A stretch of 64,000 bases of DNA from NCBI GenBank assembly GCA_002794785.1, contig NBBA01000001.1, forward strand, positions 4,402,001 to 4,466,000, in the 5' to 3' direction. The DNA is from Coniferiporia sulphurascens (lineage: Eukaryota; Basidiomycota; Agaricomycetes; Hymenochaetales; Hymenochaetaceae). A program made the position numbers and the translations under genes. Of the stretch, positions 38,756-50,782 are shown one piece after another (the first letter of the stretch is position 1; every line of letters begins with the position of its first letter). The notes under the pieces are model-generated. The model ran no database searches and had not been told where the DNA came from. It saw only the letters and a program-made list of their open reading frames with translations.

Positions 38756-40367
38756 ATGAAGATACCCAAGTCCACCTCCTTTGTGATGGCGTCGCTTGCC
38801 ATCTCGTCGTCTGCACTTTGCGTACCGCTGCCTGACTCGCCCGACCCTGGCGTCTCGTCGCACTCGGCACGCTCTCATGACGTCGACCAGCTCGCCGGTC
38901 ACTCTCCAATAATCCCCAGTGGCTCTGGAAGTCATAGATCTCTGGGTTAGTACTTCCCGTCTATCAGACTTCCAGTTGACTGCCGACTGAACATATTTAC
39001 TTTCAGCCCGCAGCAGCCTTCAGATGCGCAACGCCAACGGCTCTGAAGAAGTCGAGGACGGGTTGCAGATGCGTGGTCTAGGAATTCTTGATACCGGTCT
39101 GGACCAGGACACCTCCGATGGCGTCCATGGCGGGCACGAATCGAAACTCTACGAACGTCAAGTCCCAGCTCCTGCGAGTGGCCCCCTGAGTATCGTCCAA
39201 GGTGTCCCTGTTGTGGGTGGTGTGGCTAGCACTGCAGCCGGGGTGGCTGGCGGGGCAGCTGGCGACGTGACTGGGGCAGCTAGTGGCTTGACTGGGGTAG
39301 CTGGCAGTGCAACTGGGTTGGCTAGTGGCGTGACCGGGATTGCTGACGGCCTAACCAATGGTACCCCCGTTTCCGGTGTCCCCGATATAGCGTCGGGTGC
39401 TATTAGTAGTGCCACTGGCGTTGCGGGTTCTCTTCAAGCAGCCCATGAAGACGATAAAAGCGTCGGAGGGGTGAACTCGTCGCCGTCTTCGACGGTTGTA
39501 ACCCCGCCCTCGTCTCCTTGCAGCAAAAGGGCGACGTCTGATTCCGAGCCTCCTGCTCCACAGATGGATGCTGCAGCAGGTCTTCCAGTGTCTCCTCCGG
39601 CGCCTCCTGCTCCTCCTGCGCCTCCTGCGCCTCCTGCACCTCCCTCGGCCCCGGCGCCTCCTGCGGCCCCTGCTCCCCCTGCGCCACCCGCGGGCCCTAC
39701 ACCTCCTACACCTCCTACACCTCCCTCGGCCCCTGCGCCGCTAGCTCCCCCTGCAGCCCCCGCGCCACCTGCGCCGCCTGCACCTGCTGGAGCCCCTGCA
39801 CCACCCGCACCTTCCGTGGCTCTTCAAGGACCTGTCCGCACAGTCGCTGGTGTAGTTCTGGCCCCAGTCCCCATGCAAGCTCGCCGCGGTGTTGCACCGG
39901 TCGATCCACCCGTAAGCCCGCCGGTCAACGCCCCGTCGTCTGCTCCCGTTAGTCCGCCCGTCAGCGCTGCGCCATCTGCACCGAGCCAGCCAGTCAGCGC
40001 CGCGCCATCTGCACCGAGCGCGCCGTCCGCACCAAGCCCATCAGTCAGTGCCGCACCGGCTGCACCGAGTCCACCGGTCAACCCGCCTGTCAGCTCACCC
40101 GTTTCCGCCCCCAACCACCCAGCGAGACGCGCAGTGGCCGACGTTGCATCTTCTGGCACGAGCGGCGCGCCCCTCCCAAGCGGTTTCCCCGCCCCACGCG
40201 CGCCCATCCAGAACGATACACCGCCGCTTCTCGTGTCCAGAGGCATTAAGGACCTGGTGGACTCCTGGCCTTCCACTACGGCGGCGTCTGAGTCTTCGAT
40301 GGCCCCGTCCCCGAGCCGTCGTCGCCGCTTCTTCCGCTTTGGACGCGGTGCCAACGACGACGCCTAG
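38756..40367 (+). CDS. Secreted Ala/Pro/Gly-rich repeat protein
   Basis: Two exons (38756-38945, 39007-40367) join in frame to give 516 residues. A signal peptide is visible: MKIPKSTSFVMASLAISSSA then LCVP. Residues ~65-115 are mixed and charged. From about 120 to 205 there is a Gly/Ala/Val/Thr-rich stretch with loose repeats of the form GVAGGAAGDVTGAASGLTG. From ~250 to 335 come PPAP/PAPPA repeats, and from ~360 to 435 PSAPS/PPVS repeats. The C-terminus ends in a cluster of basic and aromatic residues (PSRRRRFFRFGRGA). The Pro-rich arrays suggest an extended, possibly O-glycosylated wall or extracellular protein, but no catalytic domain, Cys pattern or GPI signal is present. Long frames on the opposite strand are shadows of the GC-rich repeats. 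Function unknown. Confidence 0.8.
39598..39813 (+). repeat. PPAP-encoding tandem repeat
   Basis: Repeated units such as CCTCCTGCGCCT, varying at third positions, encode Ala-Pro-Pro runs of the secreted protein. Length variation between strains would be expected. Confidence 0.75.
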
Positions 40368-40810
40368 GCGGGCGTGCTAGCTGCCAGTGGTGGCACCCTA
40401 TACCCGTTATACAATATATTATATAAGACATTCGCCTCCGTTTGATATCATCCTGTGTCCAGACTCCAGTGTAATCCAGACTCAGACTCCATGACATTTA
40501 TGAATAAATATTATTGCGACTGGTACATGCTTAAGCTACCGAAAGCAGATTGGCTGATACTTTCTTGAGTTGAATGAACTTATACCGGACTTGGCTGACC
40601 GAGGCTGGACGCCGATCTCCGCTGATCCTCACGCCGATCGATGCACATGTATCCCTAACTCTCAAGCGCAAGGGAAAAGCAATAAAATAGGAAAACAGCG
40701 ACATAAAACACGATGAAGAGCTATACTAGTGAAGACGAAAGGGAAGACAGCGACTGAGCGGTGCTGGACAAGAAGTTGCAATAACTGCAAGGACAATATT
40801 TTTGTGCATC
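40368..40810. other. Convergent 3' flanks
   Basis: The secreted-protein gene (+) and FIP1 (-) converge here. AT-rich with candidate polyadenylation signals (AATAAATATT near 40503, AATAAAATAG near 40681); no gene seen. Confidence 0.5.
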
Positions 40811-43652
40811 TCACCGCCTCTTCGAACTCCTGCCCATCCTGTCTTCCTCGTTACTGGGCGGGCTCCTGCGTTTTCTGCTTTAAAGGAAGAAAAATAGTAA
40901 AAGTCAGTCAGAGAGGGCGAGGTTGTAATGATACATTTGGATCTTTGCTCACCTATTCGACGGCTTCTCCTCCGGCTCCACTCCGCGTTCAACAGACGGC
41001 GTGCTCCCGCTCTCCTTGTTCCCGCCGTAATCCAACCCCTCTACCGCAGGCGCGTTGTTATCGCGGTCCTTATACCTGTTCCCAGGGTTACGCGGGCCGG
41101 TGGGCACGTTTGGCGGGAGCGGCGACGCAGGGCGCACGGGCAGCGAGCTCCCATCGAACGCACCGCCACGGCCACGTCCGCGCGCGGGGAACGTGGGGGG
41201 TACTGCGCGTCCGCCTCGCGGAACCGCCATCCCGCCGCGCCCCCGGAATTGGGTCGGTGTGACCACGCCGCGAGGAGCGACGGGAGAGGGCGAGGGTGCA
41301 GGTGCGTTCTCCATGCCCGGGAACATCTGCTGGCCCATCTGAGGCCCCATTTGCTGTCCCATTTGTTGTCCCATTTGCTGCCCCATCTGCTGCCCCATCT
41401 GCGGAGCCATTTGCTGGCCCATTTGCGGGCCCATCGGCTGGCCCATCTGCGGGCCCATCTGCTGTCCAGGCATACCGCCTCCATCCTGCAAAATGTATGT
41501 TTTCATTTTGGTTTGTGATTTGTTTCTTTTCATTTCTAGGAAATGTGCGTGTCTAAAAGAGAAGGGGCCAGCTGACCTGCATTCCACCAAAGTCGTTCCC
41601 CATGTTCATGCCCATCATGCCCGGCCCCATCCCCACCGGGATTCCGTCAGGTAGCGCCATCTGCCCGCCTTGCTCGGGCGTCCCGCTCGAGCCAGCGGCA
41701 CTGGGCCCCTGGCCGATGACCTGCACGGGACCGCCGGGTGGACCGTCCTGCATCATCGAGCCCGGACCAGGGCCAGGCATGCCGACACCCATATTGCCGT
41801 TCATACCCATGCCCATGGGTCCGCCCATCCCGACGCCCATCGGGCCCATGCCACCCATGCCGCTCATCTCCGCCGCCATCATAGGGTTCATGGCGCCCAT
41901 GGGGTTCATGTTGACGGGGGTCATCATCCCTGGCCCAACACCGACACCCGGCCCGCCATTGGGCCCACCGCCTGCGGAGAGCATCGCGTTTGTGCCGGTC
42001 ATGACCATTGTGCGCGCGTCGGGCGGGAGGGCGAGCAGCTGCTCCTCCGGCATGCCTGCGAAACCCAGCACGCTCCCCTTGAGGATGCCTGCCATCTCAC
42101 CGAGCGAACGCCGCCGATAGCAGTATACCTCCCATGAGATCTCGTCGAAGCCGTAGTTAAACCAGTCGCTCAGATCCGAGCCCGATCGTCGCCACGGCTT
42201 GTCGGCGAGGTTCGTCATGTCGATCTCGAATATCGAACGCCCGTCAAACATGCCGGGAACATCCGGCTCAATGACTGGATGCGAGGGTGGCGCGCGGGCA
42301 GGGGGAAGGGTTGAGGGGTCGAAGCCATCATCTGCTGCCGTTTGCTCGGCTGAAGTGGACTGCGCCGCTGTGGAAAAAGAATCAATTGCAGGCACTGATG
42401 ATGTCTGCTGCGCATGAGTCTCTGAAAGCGGAAGAGACACCTGCGGAGTCGACCGTAAGGGGATATCTGCAGCAGGTGGTCCTCGTTCTCGCGGCGTGTA
42501 TTCCGTAGTCAAATTCGTGGCTAGTAAAGTTTTTGAACGCGTGAGGAATAGACGGGGAAGGTGCGACCAATAAGCTCACAAGGTACAGGCGTGCCTTGGG
42601 GTGCAGCACTCGAGGTACGAGGCTGCCCGGGTCGATGACCACCCCGTTGAGCTCTGTAGACCCGTTTTGAGCCGCAGCATTACACCATGATTTTAAAACG
42701 CACCGGAAATCCAACGAGCGAGCCTGTGGTTCCAAAATGAACTCAACGTCCTAAGAGGTACCATCAGCACGCATTCATAAATTAAAAAAGTTGGTGGAAC
42801 AGACGTACATCGTCACTTTCCTCGTCCTCCTCCGCTTCCTCTTCTTCCCCCTCCTCACCATCTTCCTCGGTGTCTTCCGGCTCGCCGTCGCCCTCTGGGT
42901 TTTCTACAAGCTCCTCACTGTCAGCTTCAGCCTCCGCTTCAAGGTGTGCAACGATGCCATTCGTTTGCTTCTCGGGAGTTTCTGCAGGGACACTGCAAAC
43001 TACAGCGTAAGCTCATTTTCAAATTAGCGCCTGGGGCAACTCACGGGATGATTTCAGCTGTTTCAAGGAACACGTTCGTTCAGCGGTTACTCCAGTGCAA
43101 CATTGCTAAAATCTTACCGTCCGTAGGCGCCTTCTGGACCGGAGGAGGCGGTATTGGCTGGATAGAGTCGCCGTACAAGAACGAGTCCTCATCGTCCTCC
43201 CTGTTCAAGACAGACAGTCATGTTCAACCTTCTAGCTCTCGGTGGGTTTAAACTGCAATTCCTACATGGCAGAGCACGCTTTGTCTTGGTTTTTCTGCAA
43301 CCCCACACGGTTCGTGTCCGTGTTAGGTTCGCAACGGCCTGCTCACTCAAGGTCTGGCGATGACTTACGTAACCGGATTTCCAACCGCTGACTGTGAGAA
43401 GCACTTAGTAAGATACGCCTTTATAAGATCTTCATTTTTTGCCAAAGTTTTTCTCCCTTAACAATCACGAGGACATAAAAGTTCGGGCTTGGTATCAGCT
43501 TTACCGTCTCCTTGTCCGCGTTCCCGTCCTCAAGACTGACGGACTACGCCACGCAGCGTATGGCTTCTGTTCGTTGAAGGTACTCGGCCGTTCGACCTCC
43601 TCTATGGTGTGCTAGGAGGTACCGCTGTGCTTGTCGCGGCTGCTGTGTCCAT
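40811..43652 (-). CDS. FIP1: Pre-mRNA polyadenylation factor Fip1
   Basis: Subunit of the cleavage and polyadenylation factor that links poly(A) polymerase to the complex in the nucleus. The diagnostic Fip1 motif is at about 42120-42230: DMTNLADKPWRR followed by SDLSDWFNYGFDEISWEVYC. Four short 5' exons join in frame: 43623-43652, 43505-43543, 43369-43391 and 43118-43200, giving MDTAAATSTA ... EDDEDSFLYGDS, where FLYG is also family-typical. An acidic exon (42790-42960) and one with SLDFRCVLKSW follow. The C-terminal half is Gly/Met/Pro-rich with an MGQQ/MGPQ repeat (41336-41460) and RGRGG motifs. A last exon gives RKRRSPPSNEEDRMGRSSKRR-like basic ends with stop at 40811-40813. The 5' exon choice rests on frame continuity. 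Confidence 0.9.
41336..41460 (-). repeat. Met-Gly-Gln/Pro tandem repeat in FIP1
   Basis: About ten units of 12 nt (minus strand ATGGGACAGCAA-like) encode MGQQ or MGPQ. Low-complexity, probably disordered; length polymorphism is likely. Confidence 0.8.
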
Positions 43653-43893
43653 GATAGCTGCCTAGGGGAGGAAGGATGGGTACCTCGGCGAGTAGAACTC
43701 TACATCTCATCGTCTTATGGTAGGGTTTGTTAGGATGCTACGATTTTCATTTTCGCTGTTGTTCTTTTTATCGGACAGATGCCATGTAATATCTCGTTCA
43801 TGCTCGAATGTACAAATAACATATTCTTCCTTCATCGATTCGCCGATGCCCATATCGTTGGTTTCTGTGCAATGGTTGATTACATCTTGCTCA

Positions 43894-44377
43894 TCAGCGT
43901 GCCCGTATATAAGCCCAAGCATTCTCCTCCGCCTCTCCCAGAGTTATCCCATCGAACCCACGGAATTCCTTCTTGTCGTTGGATGCTTCGAAGCAACGCT
44001 CAGCTTTGGCCCTCATGTTTCTCGAAGAACAATGCAGCACATCTCACCAAAAATCACAAAGGTACCCTGCCCATATTTACCGCTACTCTTTTGCAGGGTT
44101 AATTTTGTGTAACCTCCAGGGTTACGTATTTCCTTGAACGCTGCAAAAAGGGTGTTCAGTGGAATGGACGTAGTGACAAATAGCACCGAACTCACCTTTC
44201 CGCAAATCGTCATCAAGCAGCAGGCTTTCCTCCCCTGTACACATACACATAAATCGCGATCTCTAAGTCATCCAAAGCTCTACGCGAACAACGTACACCC
44301 TTAACTAAGTACCGTGACTCACGTTCCTCAGGCGTCAGTTTCTTCGCAAAGTGCTTCAAGACGCGTTCAGCCATCAT
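43894..44377 (-). CDS. Small hypothetical protein, four exons
   Basis: Reading from the minus-strand ATG at 44377 (a second ATG follows directly), four exons can be joined with GT-AG introns into about 89 residues. The pieces are AERVLKHFAKKLTPEER, REESLLLDDDLRK, AFKEIRNPGGYTKLTLQKSS and AERCFEASNDKKEFRGFDG to a stop at 43894-43896. The result is charged, mostly helical and without membrane segment or signal. I do not recognise the family. It lies 240 bp upstream of FIP1 on the same strand. The third acceptor (GGCCAAAG) is a choice among several AGs, made because it keeps the frame longest. Moderate confidence in a gene, lower in exact structure. Confidence 0.5.
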
Positions 44378-46497
44378 ACCTCCCGAGTTCGACGCGCCAG
44401 CGACTCAGCGTCAACTTTTTAACAACGCAAGTAGCGATCCGATCTAGATCCCAGGGAGCGAGCCTGAGTCGTGTGAGCACGATCATGCCCGTGGCGTGAT
44501 ATGATTAGTTTTATATACACTCTCGGGCGCACCGCCCGCAGGACGATGCATTAGAGTTGAAAGAAGCTGAGTCTAAGTCTGAGTCTGGGGTCGACGCAGT
44601 ACACGAAGCCGACGCAGGCCGCTGTGCGCGTGGCAGTCGAGCTCTTAAATTGTACTCGTGATCACAACCTGTGCTCCCTGGCTTGAAGGTGTAGTGTAGG
44701 TCGTAGGCAGCGACTTGACCGCGTGCTTCCGAATATGCTATGCTATGCAGCACTTGTGCAGAATCCTTCGGACAGGGGCGCAGCCTGAGTTCGCTTGATT
44801 CCTCGACTTTTACTGCGTGCTTCCGGACTTTCGAGCGATACGAAGAAGTCGGTTGTACTGCGCCTTCAAGTGCAATCTAGCCCGAGAGGAGTTATGCCAA
44901 CGCGTGTACCAGTATGACGCGAAAGCACAGGCCGCGAGGGAACTCGTTCAAGTTGCTGCCTTTCTGTCGGTGCGGAAACAATTACCCTGCTACTACGCAA
45001 CCCGCTTAAGAATCCTTTGGTTTTTGTTGTCCGGTTCTCGTAGATACATGTAGCTGAAGCGCATTGGCCCTTCGGGAACATTTGTTCGACCATGCCTTTT
45101 TAAACAGCACAAATTTCTCAAATTATGCCGTACTATGATTAGTTACCGTCGACTCACTCTGCGAATTTAGATTATCGCTAATTCTTCTCTCCTTCTTCGT
45201 CTGTTGACTCGGTTCCTACCTTATAGCACAGCCCCGCATCGTATTCGTGTCTCTGTGCTGCGCCGCCGCACAGGCTCTTGGAGCTCTGCGGCTTTACCGC
45301 GGCGTTCTACAACAAAAGCATCCATCGGCTTACTACCACTGCATTCCTATAGCCACTTCGTCTGTCCAGCCTATTCCTGAACATTGTTACTATACTCCCA
45401 ATTTCATTTATACGGTTCAACGTGTAATTGTACACGAGTGGGGTGCTGTGCAAGGGTCAACTGGGATACCTGGAGAAGCGGTAGCCGACAATTAATAACT
45501 GAATAGCCTGAGGGGCGCTTAGCTGCGCATCTTCATCCGACTCGGGTATCTACCGCGACTATTATTAGAATCTAGGGTTGAGGTGATACATGCGAGTGGA
45601 TCCTAATACATGTATCTCACCATCATTGTAACGTTATGTTGATGAAAAGATATATATGTACATCTACAATTAGTCGCCGCAGTGGAGACGAAGTCAGGTT
45701 TGATCACACAGATTCAGACACGAGGCGGCGCGCAGCGACTCAGAAGTGCGGCTTACTAGTAGATTTCAACTCACTATCAACTCTTATCCCTCCAAACATA
45801 GCCGCACAGCCGACCGATTCCTCTAGAAACAAAACATACAATAACTGTGATTTTGTGATATACGCACGTATCAAATAGACGCTTTTGTGTCTGTGTCTGT
45901 ATCGAAGGAACCGCTTCCGGATTCTTATGCAGCCACTTTAGCAGGGATAAGAAAGCGCCCAGCGAGTTGAGAATATCCGACGTTTAAATCTGTTCCGAGT
46001 CCCATCACAATTGCCCGGTTGGCAGTCAGTCAGCTCAACTGGCGTTGGCGTCGGCTCCGAACTTAAACGCCCAGCAGGCTAAGCAGTCCTCCCTTGCCAA
46101 CAGTCACAAATGAAAAACAGGATAGAATCCAGACGTATGCAATTAGACAAAAAGACTACAGTCTAGCGGATACCGCGGTATGCTACAGGGGACGGTTACT
46201 ATATGCGTGAACCAGGGAACCATGAACGTCGAAAGAAAAAAGAAAAGGGAAGGATATCAATACAGTAGGCGACAGTCGAGTCCATGTGTGTTGCGAGCGG
46301 GAGCAGAGTGTGTAAATAGAGGCGACCGAGCGCCTTGTCGAGAGAAATCGAAAGGAAAATTGAGCCGGGTGTACGAATCATAAATAGCGGCCAGTGTCGA
46401 CCGTGATACTAGTTGGTGAGTGTGGTGTTGTGTGGTGTGTACGTTCTTTTACAGTCGTCCAAGTCGGCAGGGGAACCTCTTCGTCCCTCCAACAAAT
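44378..46497. other. Gene-poor interval
   Basis: About 2.1 kb with short frames only on both strands. No domain or splice-joined coding series could be supported. Confidence 0.45.
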
Positions 46498-46728
46498 CTA
46501 GCTCTTCCAGAAAAACCGCTTCAGCGGGGACGACGGCGTCGTGCCATGCGCAGCGCGCGGCGCCTGACGACCCGCACCGCCGGCACCGGAAAGTACGCGA
46601 AACTCGGCGTACATGTTGTACGCGTCGCGCGGGGACTGCTGCTGCAGCGCGGTGAACGAGAGGGGCGTCGACGGCGAGGTGGGGAAGTAGCCTGTGGCTG
46701 GCGAGGCGGGTTGTCTGGGGTACGACAT
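46498..46728 (-). CDS. Small Ser/Pro-rich protein, single exon
   Basis: A 76-residue frame: MSYPRQPASPATGYFPTSPS at the N-terminus, then TPLSFTALQQQSPRDAYNMY and a basic/aromatic C-terminus SPLKRFFWKS. Start and stop are clean, composition looks protein-like (SP/TP sites), and the upstream DNA is C-rich leader-like. No family is recognised and no splice signals are needed. It may be a real small basidiomycete protein or a fortuitous frame. Confidence 0.45.
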   Translation of the reverse strand: MSYPRQPASPATGYFPTSPSTPLSFTALQQQSPRDAYNMYAEFRVLSGAGGAGRQAPRAAHGTTPSSPLKRFFWKS

Positions 46729-47906
46729 TGCGGGTGGGTGTGGGTATTTGTTTTTTCCGAATTGGATGTGCGGGTCCGCGTGGGTGGGGGTGGGGGTGGA
46801 TGAGGGGCACCAACTCGACGCGGGGCGGGTATTTATTCGATTATTTCGTGTTGAATTTCACAACCCGCGTGTGTGTACTACGAGCGCCTGTTGAGTCGTC
46901 TGTCCGTGCGGGCGTCGCGTCGCGTCCGAGGTATTAGAGAGGCACCGATCGAGTGGTGTAATAGGAGGCAGAGTCACGACAAGACAAATGGGCCTGAGTC
47001 CGCGTGAGTATAGACGAGGGGGGCAAAGAGTTGCCAGTGAGCGTTCAGGCCCGCACGCATCGCGCATTTATACCCAGCTCTCGCCAGACCGTGATACAGA
47101 AGCATCCGAAGTTTCGCGAAGGACGAGCGCGCGCGCATAGTAGTAGAGTACCAACCGCCCCGCCAAGTCCGATTCCCGCAGAATACTTCCGCGAAGGCTA
47201 AACTACACACAACGGCGCCCAAATACAGGCGACTCTTTGTCCCCAGTCCTCGTCCACTTATGGAAGGACCCTGCCCGATCGCACTCGCTGATTGGCCCTA
47301 ATTGTTCTTTGATGTGCCCCGAGCCCGTTTTGGGCAATGCAGCAATGGAACCGCGCCCAGCCGCGTATGCGAGGCATAGTTTAATCCTTCCTGAGTACAA
47401 GGACAGTCGCGTTTATGGAACGCGGCGCGTCGTGCAATGTCCTTCTTCCCAGATTTCCTCTGTACAAGCCCAGATCGCATATGAATTCCATGATGTTCGA
47501 GATATATGTGCTGGATGATGGATGATGTAACGGTATACAAGTGTTGCTCGAAAGGAGTACGGACGACCCGGCGGGGAGAAAAGAAAGCAAGACTAATAAG
47601 ATTAGGGGCCAGTACGATATCGACCCGGCGCAAATGGCCGGGAAGGATGGAAAGATGCAAGGTGTGCGGATGTCGTGACTCGATGCGTGCGATGCCAGAG
47701 CAGATGATGGGAAAACCGATGAGAGCAAGAAGAAAAAACAGAAACAGGCGCGCTTCCAGAAGGGACAAGAAACAAAGCGGGAGAGAAAAGGAGAAAGCGA
47801 AGATCCTGGGCCGAAAACAAGGAAGAGAAACGAGCGATTGGAGTAGAAAACAAACAAAGATCAGGGCAATATGTCCGCCTCGGAAAAGAAAAGGCCCAGA
47901 AAGAAT
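46729..47906. other. Intergenic between small ORF and RabGAP 3' end
   Basis: About 1.2 kb. Overlapping frames of 60-170 codons on both strands; none has a motif. The stretch 47560-47860 is purine-rich on the + strand (3' flank of the RabGAP). Confidence 0.45.
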
Positions 47907-50782
47907 CTATAACAACACTCCACCATCCTTCTTCTCCAAGACAAGCTGCTGCCACTCCGAGCGCCACTGACCCATGTCGGCGCGCAACTTTTTGTCGTCC
48001 AACGCGCGCTCGATAAATCTCAGAAGCGCGTCTTCGTCCTCGGGGACAAAGAAAGACGAAAGGAGAGAGAGAATAGTCTCGAAGCTTGCCTGGGTCGAGG
48101 TCAAAAAGTCTGCGCACAGAAACAGAAAGACAAGTACTATAGTCAGATAGTGACTCTTAAAATAACGACAGATGGGGGCGGCGCACCTCTGAGAACCCAG
48201 ACGATGGCGACGGCCATGATGACGAAAACGTCTCTCCCTTCCAGGAGAAAAGCATCCCACAATCGGAGTTGAGTCTGGAAGGGAACGCTGTTCGCGAACA
48301 GCGTGATATACCACTTCGTCGCATAACTCGTCGTTGAGATCATGTGCTTCTTCTATGACCGTTACACCCAAAATAAGGTAATCATCAAACTAGCAAAGGG
48401 AGACGTTACTTACCAACGACGCGAACACGGTCGGTAGCATCCTCTCCATGACACGCTCCTGGATGTAAATGGCCTCTAGCAGCCCGGGAAATCCTGGTAG
48501 AAAGATGTCGTGCATCTTGTATTCGTCGTGAAAATGCACGAGTGTCGCATATACCTTCTCAGGCTCGTAGTAGCATAACAGCGTCGCTGCAAGTGGACCC
48601 ATCCCTTGACAGTAGCCGCACGACTCACACACGAGCGAGAACGAGTGGAGAGTATGAAAGAGGGCGCGTTGACTGTCCAAAAAATAAAATATCAGCCAAC
48701 ACGCTCTTTACACATATAAACATGTGAAAAGACGCGTACCCTTGGCCATACCGCGTTTTAAACAGCACATGCCCGTTTATCGTCCTCGGAACGTCCAGAT
48801 CAATTTGTACGTCATAGCTGCTTGGCCGATCTAAACTCGAGCGGTACTCCCGCCTCAAGTCCTCCAGCACGCCCTCAAGCGCACGCGCATCTAACGCCTG
48901 CTTCTGCATTTCTCTGCGGTGCATGCCGACCCAGCGACCAACGAGCACCTCCCAGGCGGCAGCGCGCCAGCGATCAGGGATGCCCTTGAATACGCGCTCG
49001 CGGAGCTTACGCTCTTTTCCGGCAGACACGCGCCATACACTCACGTTCCCGCCTTTGTCGCGCCGCTCTGCCTCGAGCATGCGCTCCCATTTTGCAATAC
49101 GCCGCGTTTCTCTTGCCTGTGAGATCCGGGGCGTGTTTGGCATGGATGTCAAAGGAGTTGGTGATGGGGGGCTGGAGGTGTTGGTTTGTGTGATAGGCTG
49201 GAGAGGTTTAGAGAGAAAAGCGGACGGCAGAAGGACGAGGCGATCATGCGAGGGGATAACAAAGAAACCATATCTAATCGCGCCCGGTTAATTCATTAAA
49301 ACGCTCAGGGGAAAGGAGCACACACCGGTCAACTTTACTTAAAATCTCGAGCTCCTTTTGCGGGATTTCGCCATTCGCAGTTCCCTTGGCATCGTTCATA
49401 ACGGCTAACTGCACGCTCCGACGATCGTGCCCGAGTTTTGCGCGTGTCCGCTCGATTCCCTCTTCGTAGCCGTCTCCTTTTACACCGGTAGCATCGAGTT
49501 GTGCATAGGTATTGCGCACGAAGTAGGCCTCCGGTTCTTCCCCTTCCACTGGTGTCGCAGAACCACGTACCGGCCCACTGCTGGTCGCTGGCCGGGCTGG
49601 AGGTGTGGATGACATAATTGATTTTCGCTTCGCATGTGAAATAGATGAAGGTATCGCGGGACTCGTGGTAGGCCGTGGGGGTAATCCCTTGTTCGAGTTG
49701 CTTAAACGAAATGCAGCTTTTTGGAGAGGCGGGGGGGACGGGCTTGGAGGGGGGCCCGGATTGGTCACACGAAATCGCTGTGAGGGTATCGTATGCGAGC
49801 TCGCGGATGCAGATTCAACGCTTTGCAGTGCAGTTACATACCCCTCATGAGTGGTACTCATACTTTCTATGCCATGTATACTTGTGTCCGATAGCGCTAA
49901 GCCGAGGTGGCCGTTCGTACTTGTGCTGTCGACTTTTGAGTGCACACGGGAGCCGGGAGGGAGGCTCCGAGCAGGTCTTATTGGCTTGTCCCACGTTTCC
50001 CCGGACTCAGTGGTAATAGTCCTCGAAGAATCCTGCGCATTGCCGTACGCAGGGCTGTGGTGACGAAGGCTCGACTCCGGCTTGTTGGTGTTCGACGTCA
50101 GGTCGACGTACTTGCCCCACGACGAGACCGTTCGTGCTCCCCCCATGCGTTCGACAATGGGCGTATGCGCACCAGCCGCTCTGGCGCTCGCACTTGTACC
50201 CACAGAAAGATGGGATCCGTAATTCGGGAGACTATCGCGCTCTGCGTACGGCAGCTCAATGGACCCGGAGTCCCGACCAGACCGCGAGCCAGTGTCCAAG
50301 AGTGTTTCGGTGCGCCTGCTAGCCAGACCGCTCTGGCTGCGCATAGTACCTAGGTGCATATTTGACCTGTCCGCCGAATCGGCGAAGGACCCGCTCCCGC
50401 TACTCGACTTGCGGCTGACGGGAGCCTGATAAAAGGAGTCGGCGTTTGATTCGCTCCCCCTGCTTTCGTCCGTGGCGCCCTCACCGCTTGTGCTTTCCCT
50501 CGACTCCTCTTCGCGGCTCTTGACAAACGCCGGGTATGCGCTATTCGCCAGTGCAGACTTACGCCAAGTCTGGCGGCGCTCGCTATACATGGAGTAAATC
50601 GAGAAGATGGTGGACTCTGACGAGTTGCGCCCCTGCTCCTCGGTTGGAGCCCCATAAGAAGATGGCGGTGTGGTATGTGAAGAATTAAAAGAGACCGGCG
50701 AGTGGTCTTTCGACGCCGTCCCCGGAGAAGAAGAATGGGGAAGGGGTGGGGAGGGCACGAGAACGAGAGCCGGGGTCTCCAT
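47907..50782 (-). CDS. TBC-domain Rab GTPase-activating protein (Gyp3/Msb3-like)
   Basis: Stimulates GTP hydrolysis by Rab/Ypt GTPases in vesicle traffic. The first exon (about 49326-50782) encodes ~485 residues of Ser/Pro-rich, low-complexity sequence with FSIYSMYSERRQTWRK near the start. At the next junction the frame continues as KVDRYGFFVIPS, typical of fungal Gyp3/Msb3-type proteins just before the catalytic region. The TBC domain follows: RVFKGIPDRWRAAAWEVLVG (holding the first helix and the IPxxWRxxxW motif), DVPRTINGHVLF, and the next exon with YCQGMGPLAATLL (YCQG catalytic Gln finger). Then come EAIYIQERVMERMLPTVFASL, WYITLFANSVPFQTQLRLWD and the last exon DEDALLRFIERALDDKKLR. The Arg finger is not placed exactly: IPDRWR occupies its usual neighbourhood. 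About six exons. Confidence 0.88.

Noticed and set aside
39403..40354. Long minus-strand frames opposite the secreted Pro-rich protein
   Set aside because: They are mirror frames of GC-rich Ala/Pro/Gly repeats; the + strand frame has a signal peptide, spliced first exon and TATA box.
47506..47970. Lys/Arg-rich + strand frame
   Set aside because: Reflects purine-rich DNA opposite the RabGAP 3' end; repetitive Arg/Lys composition only.
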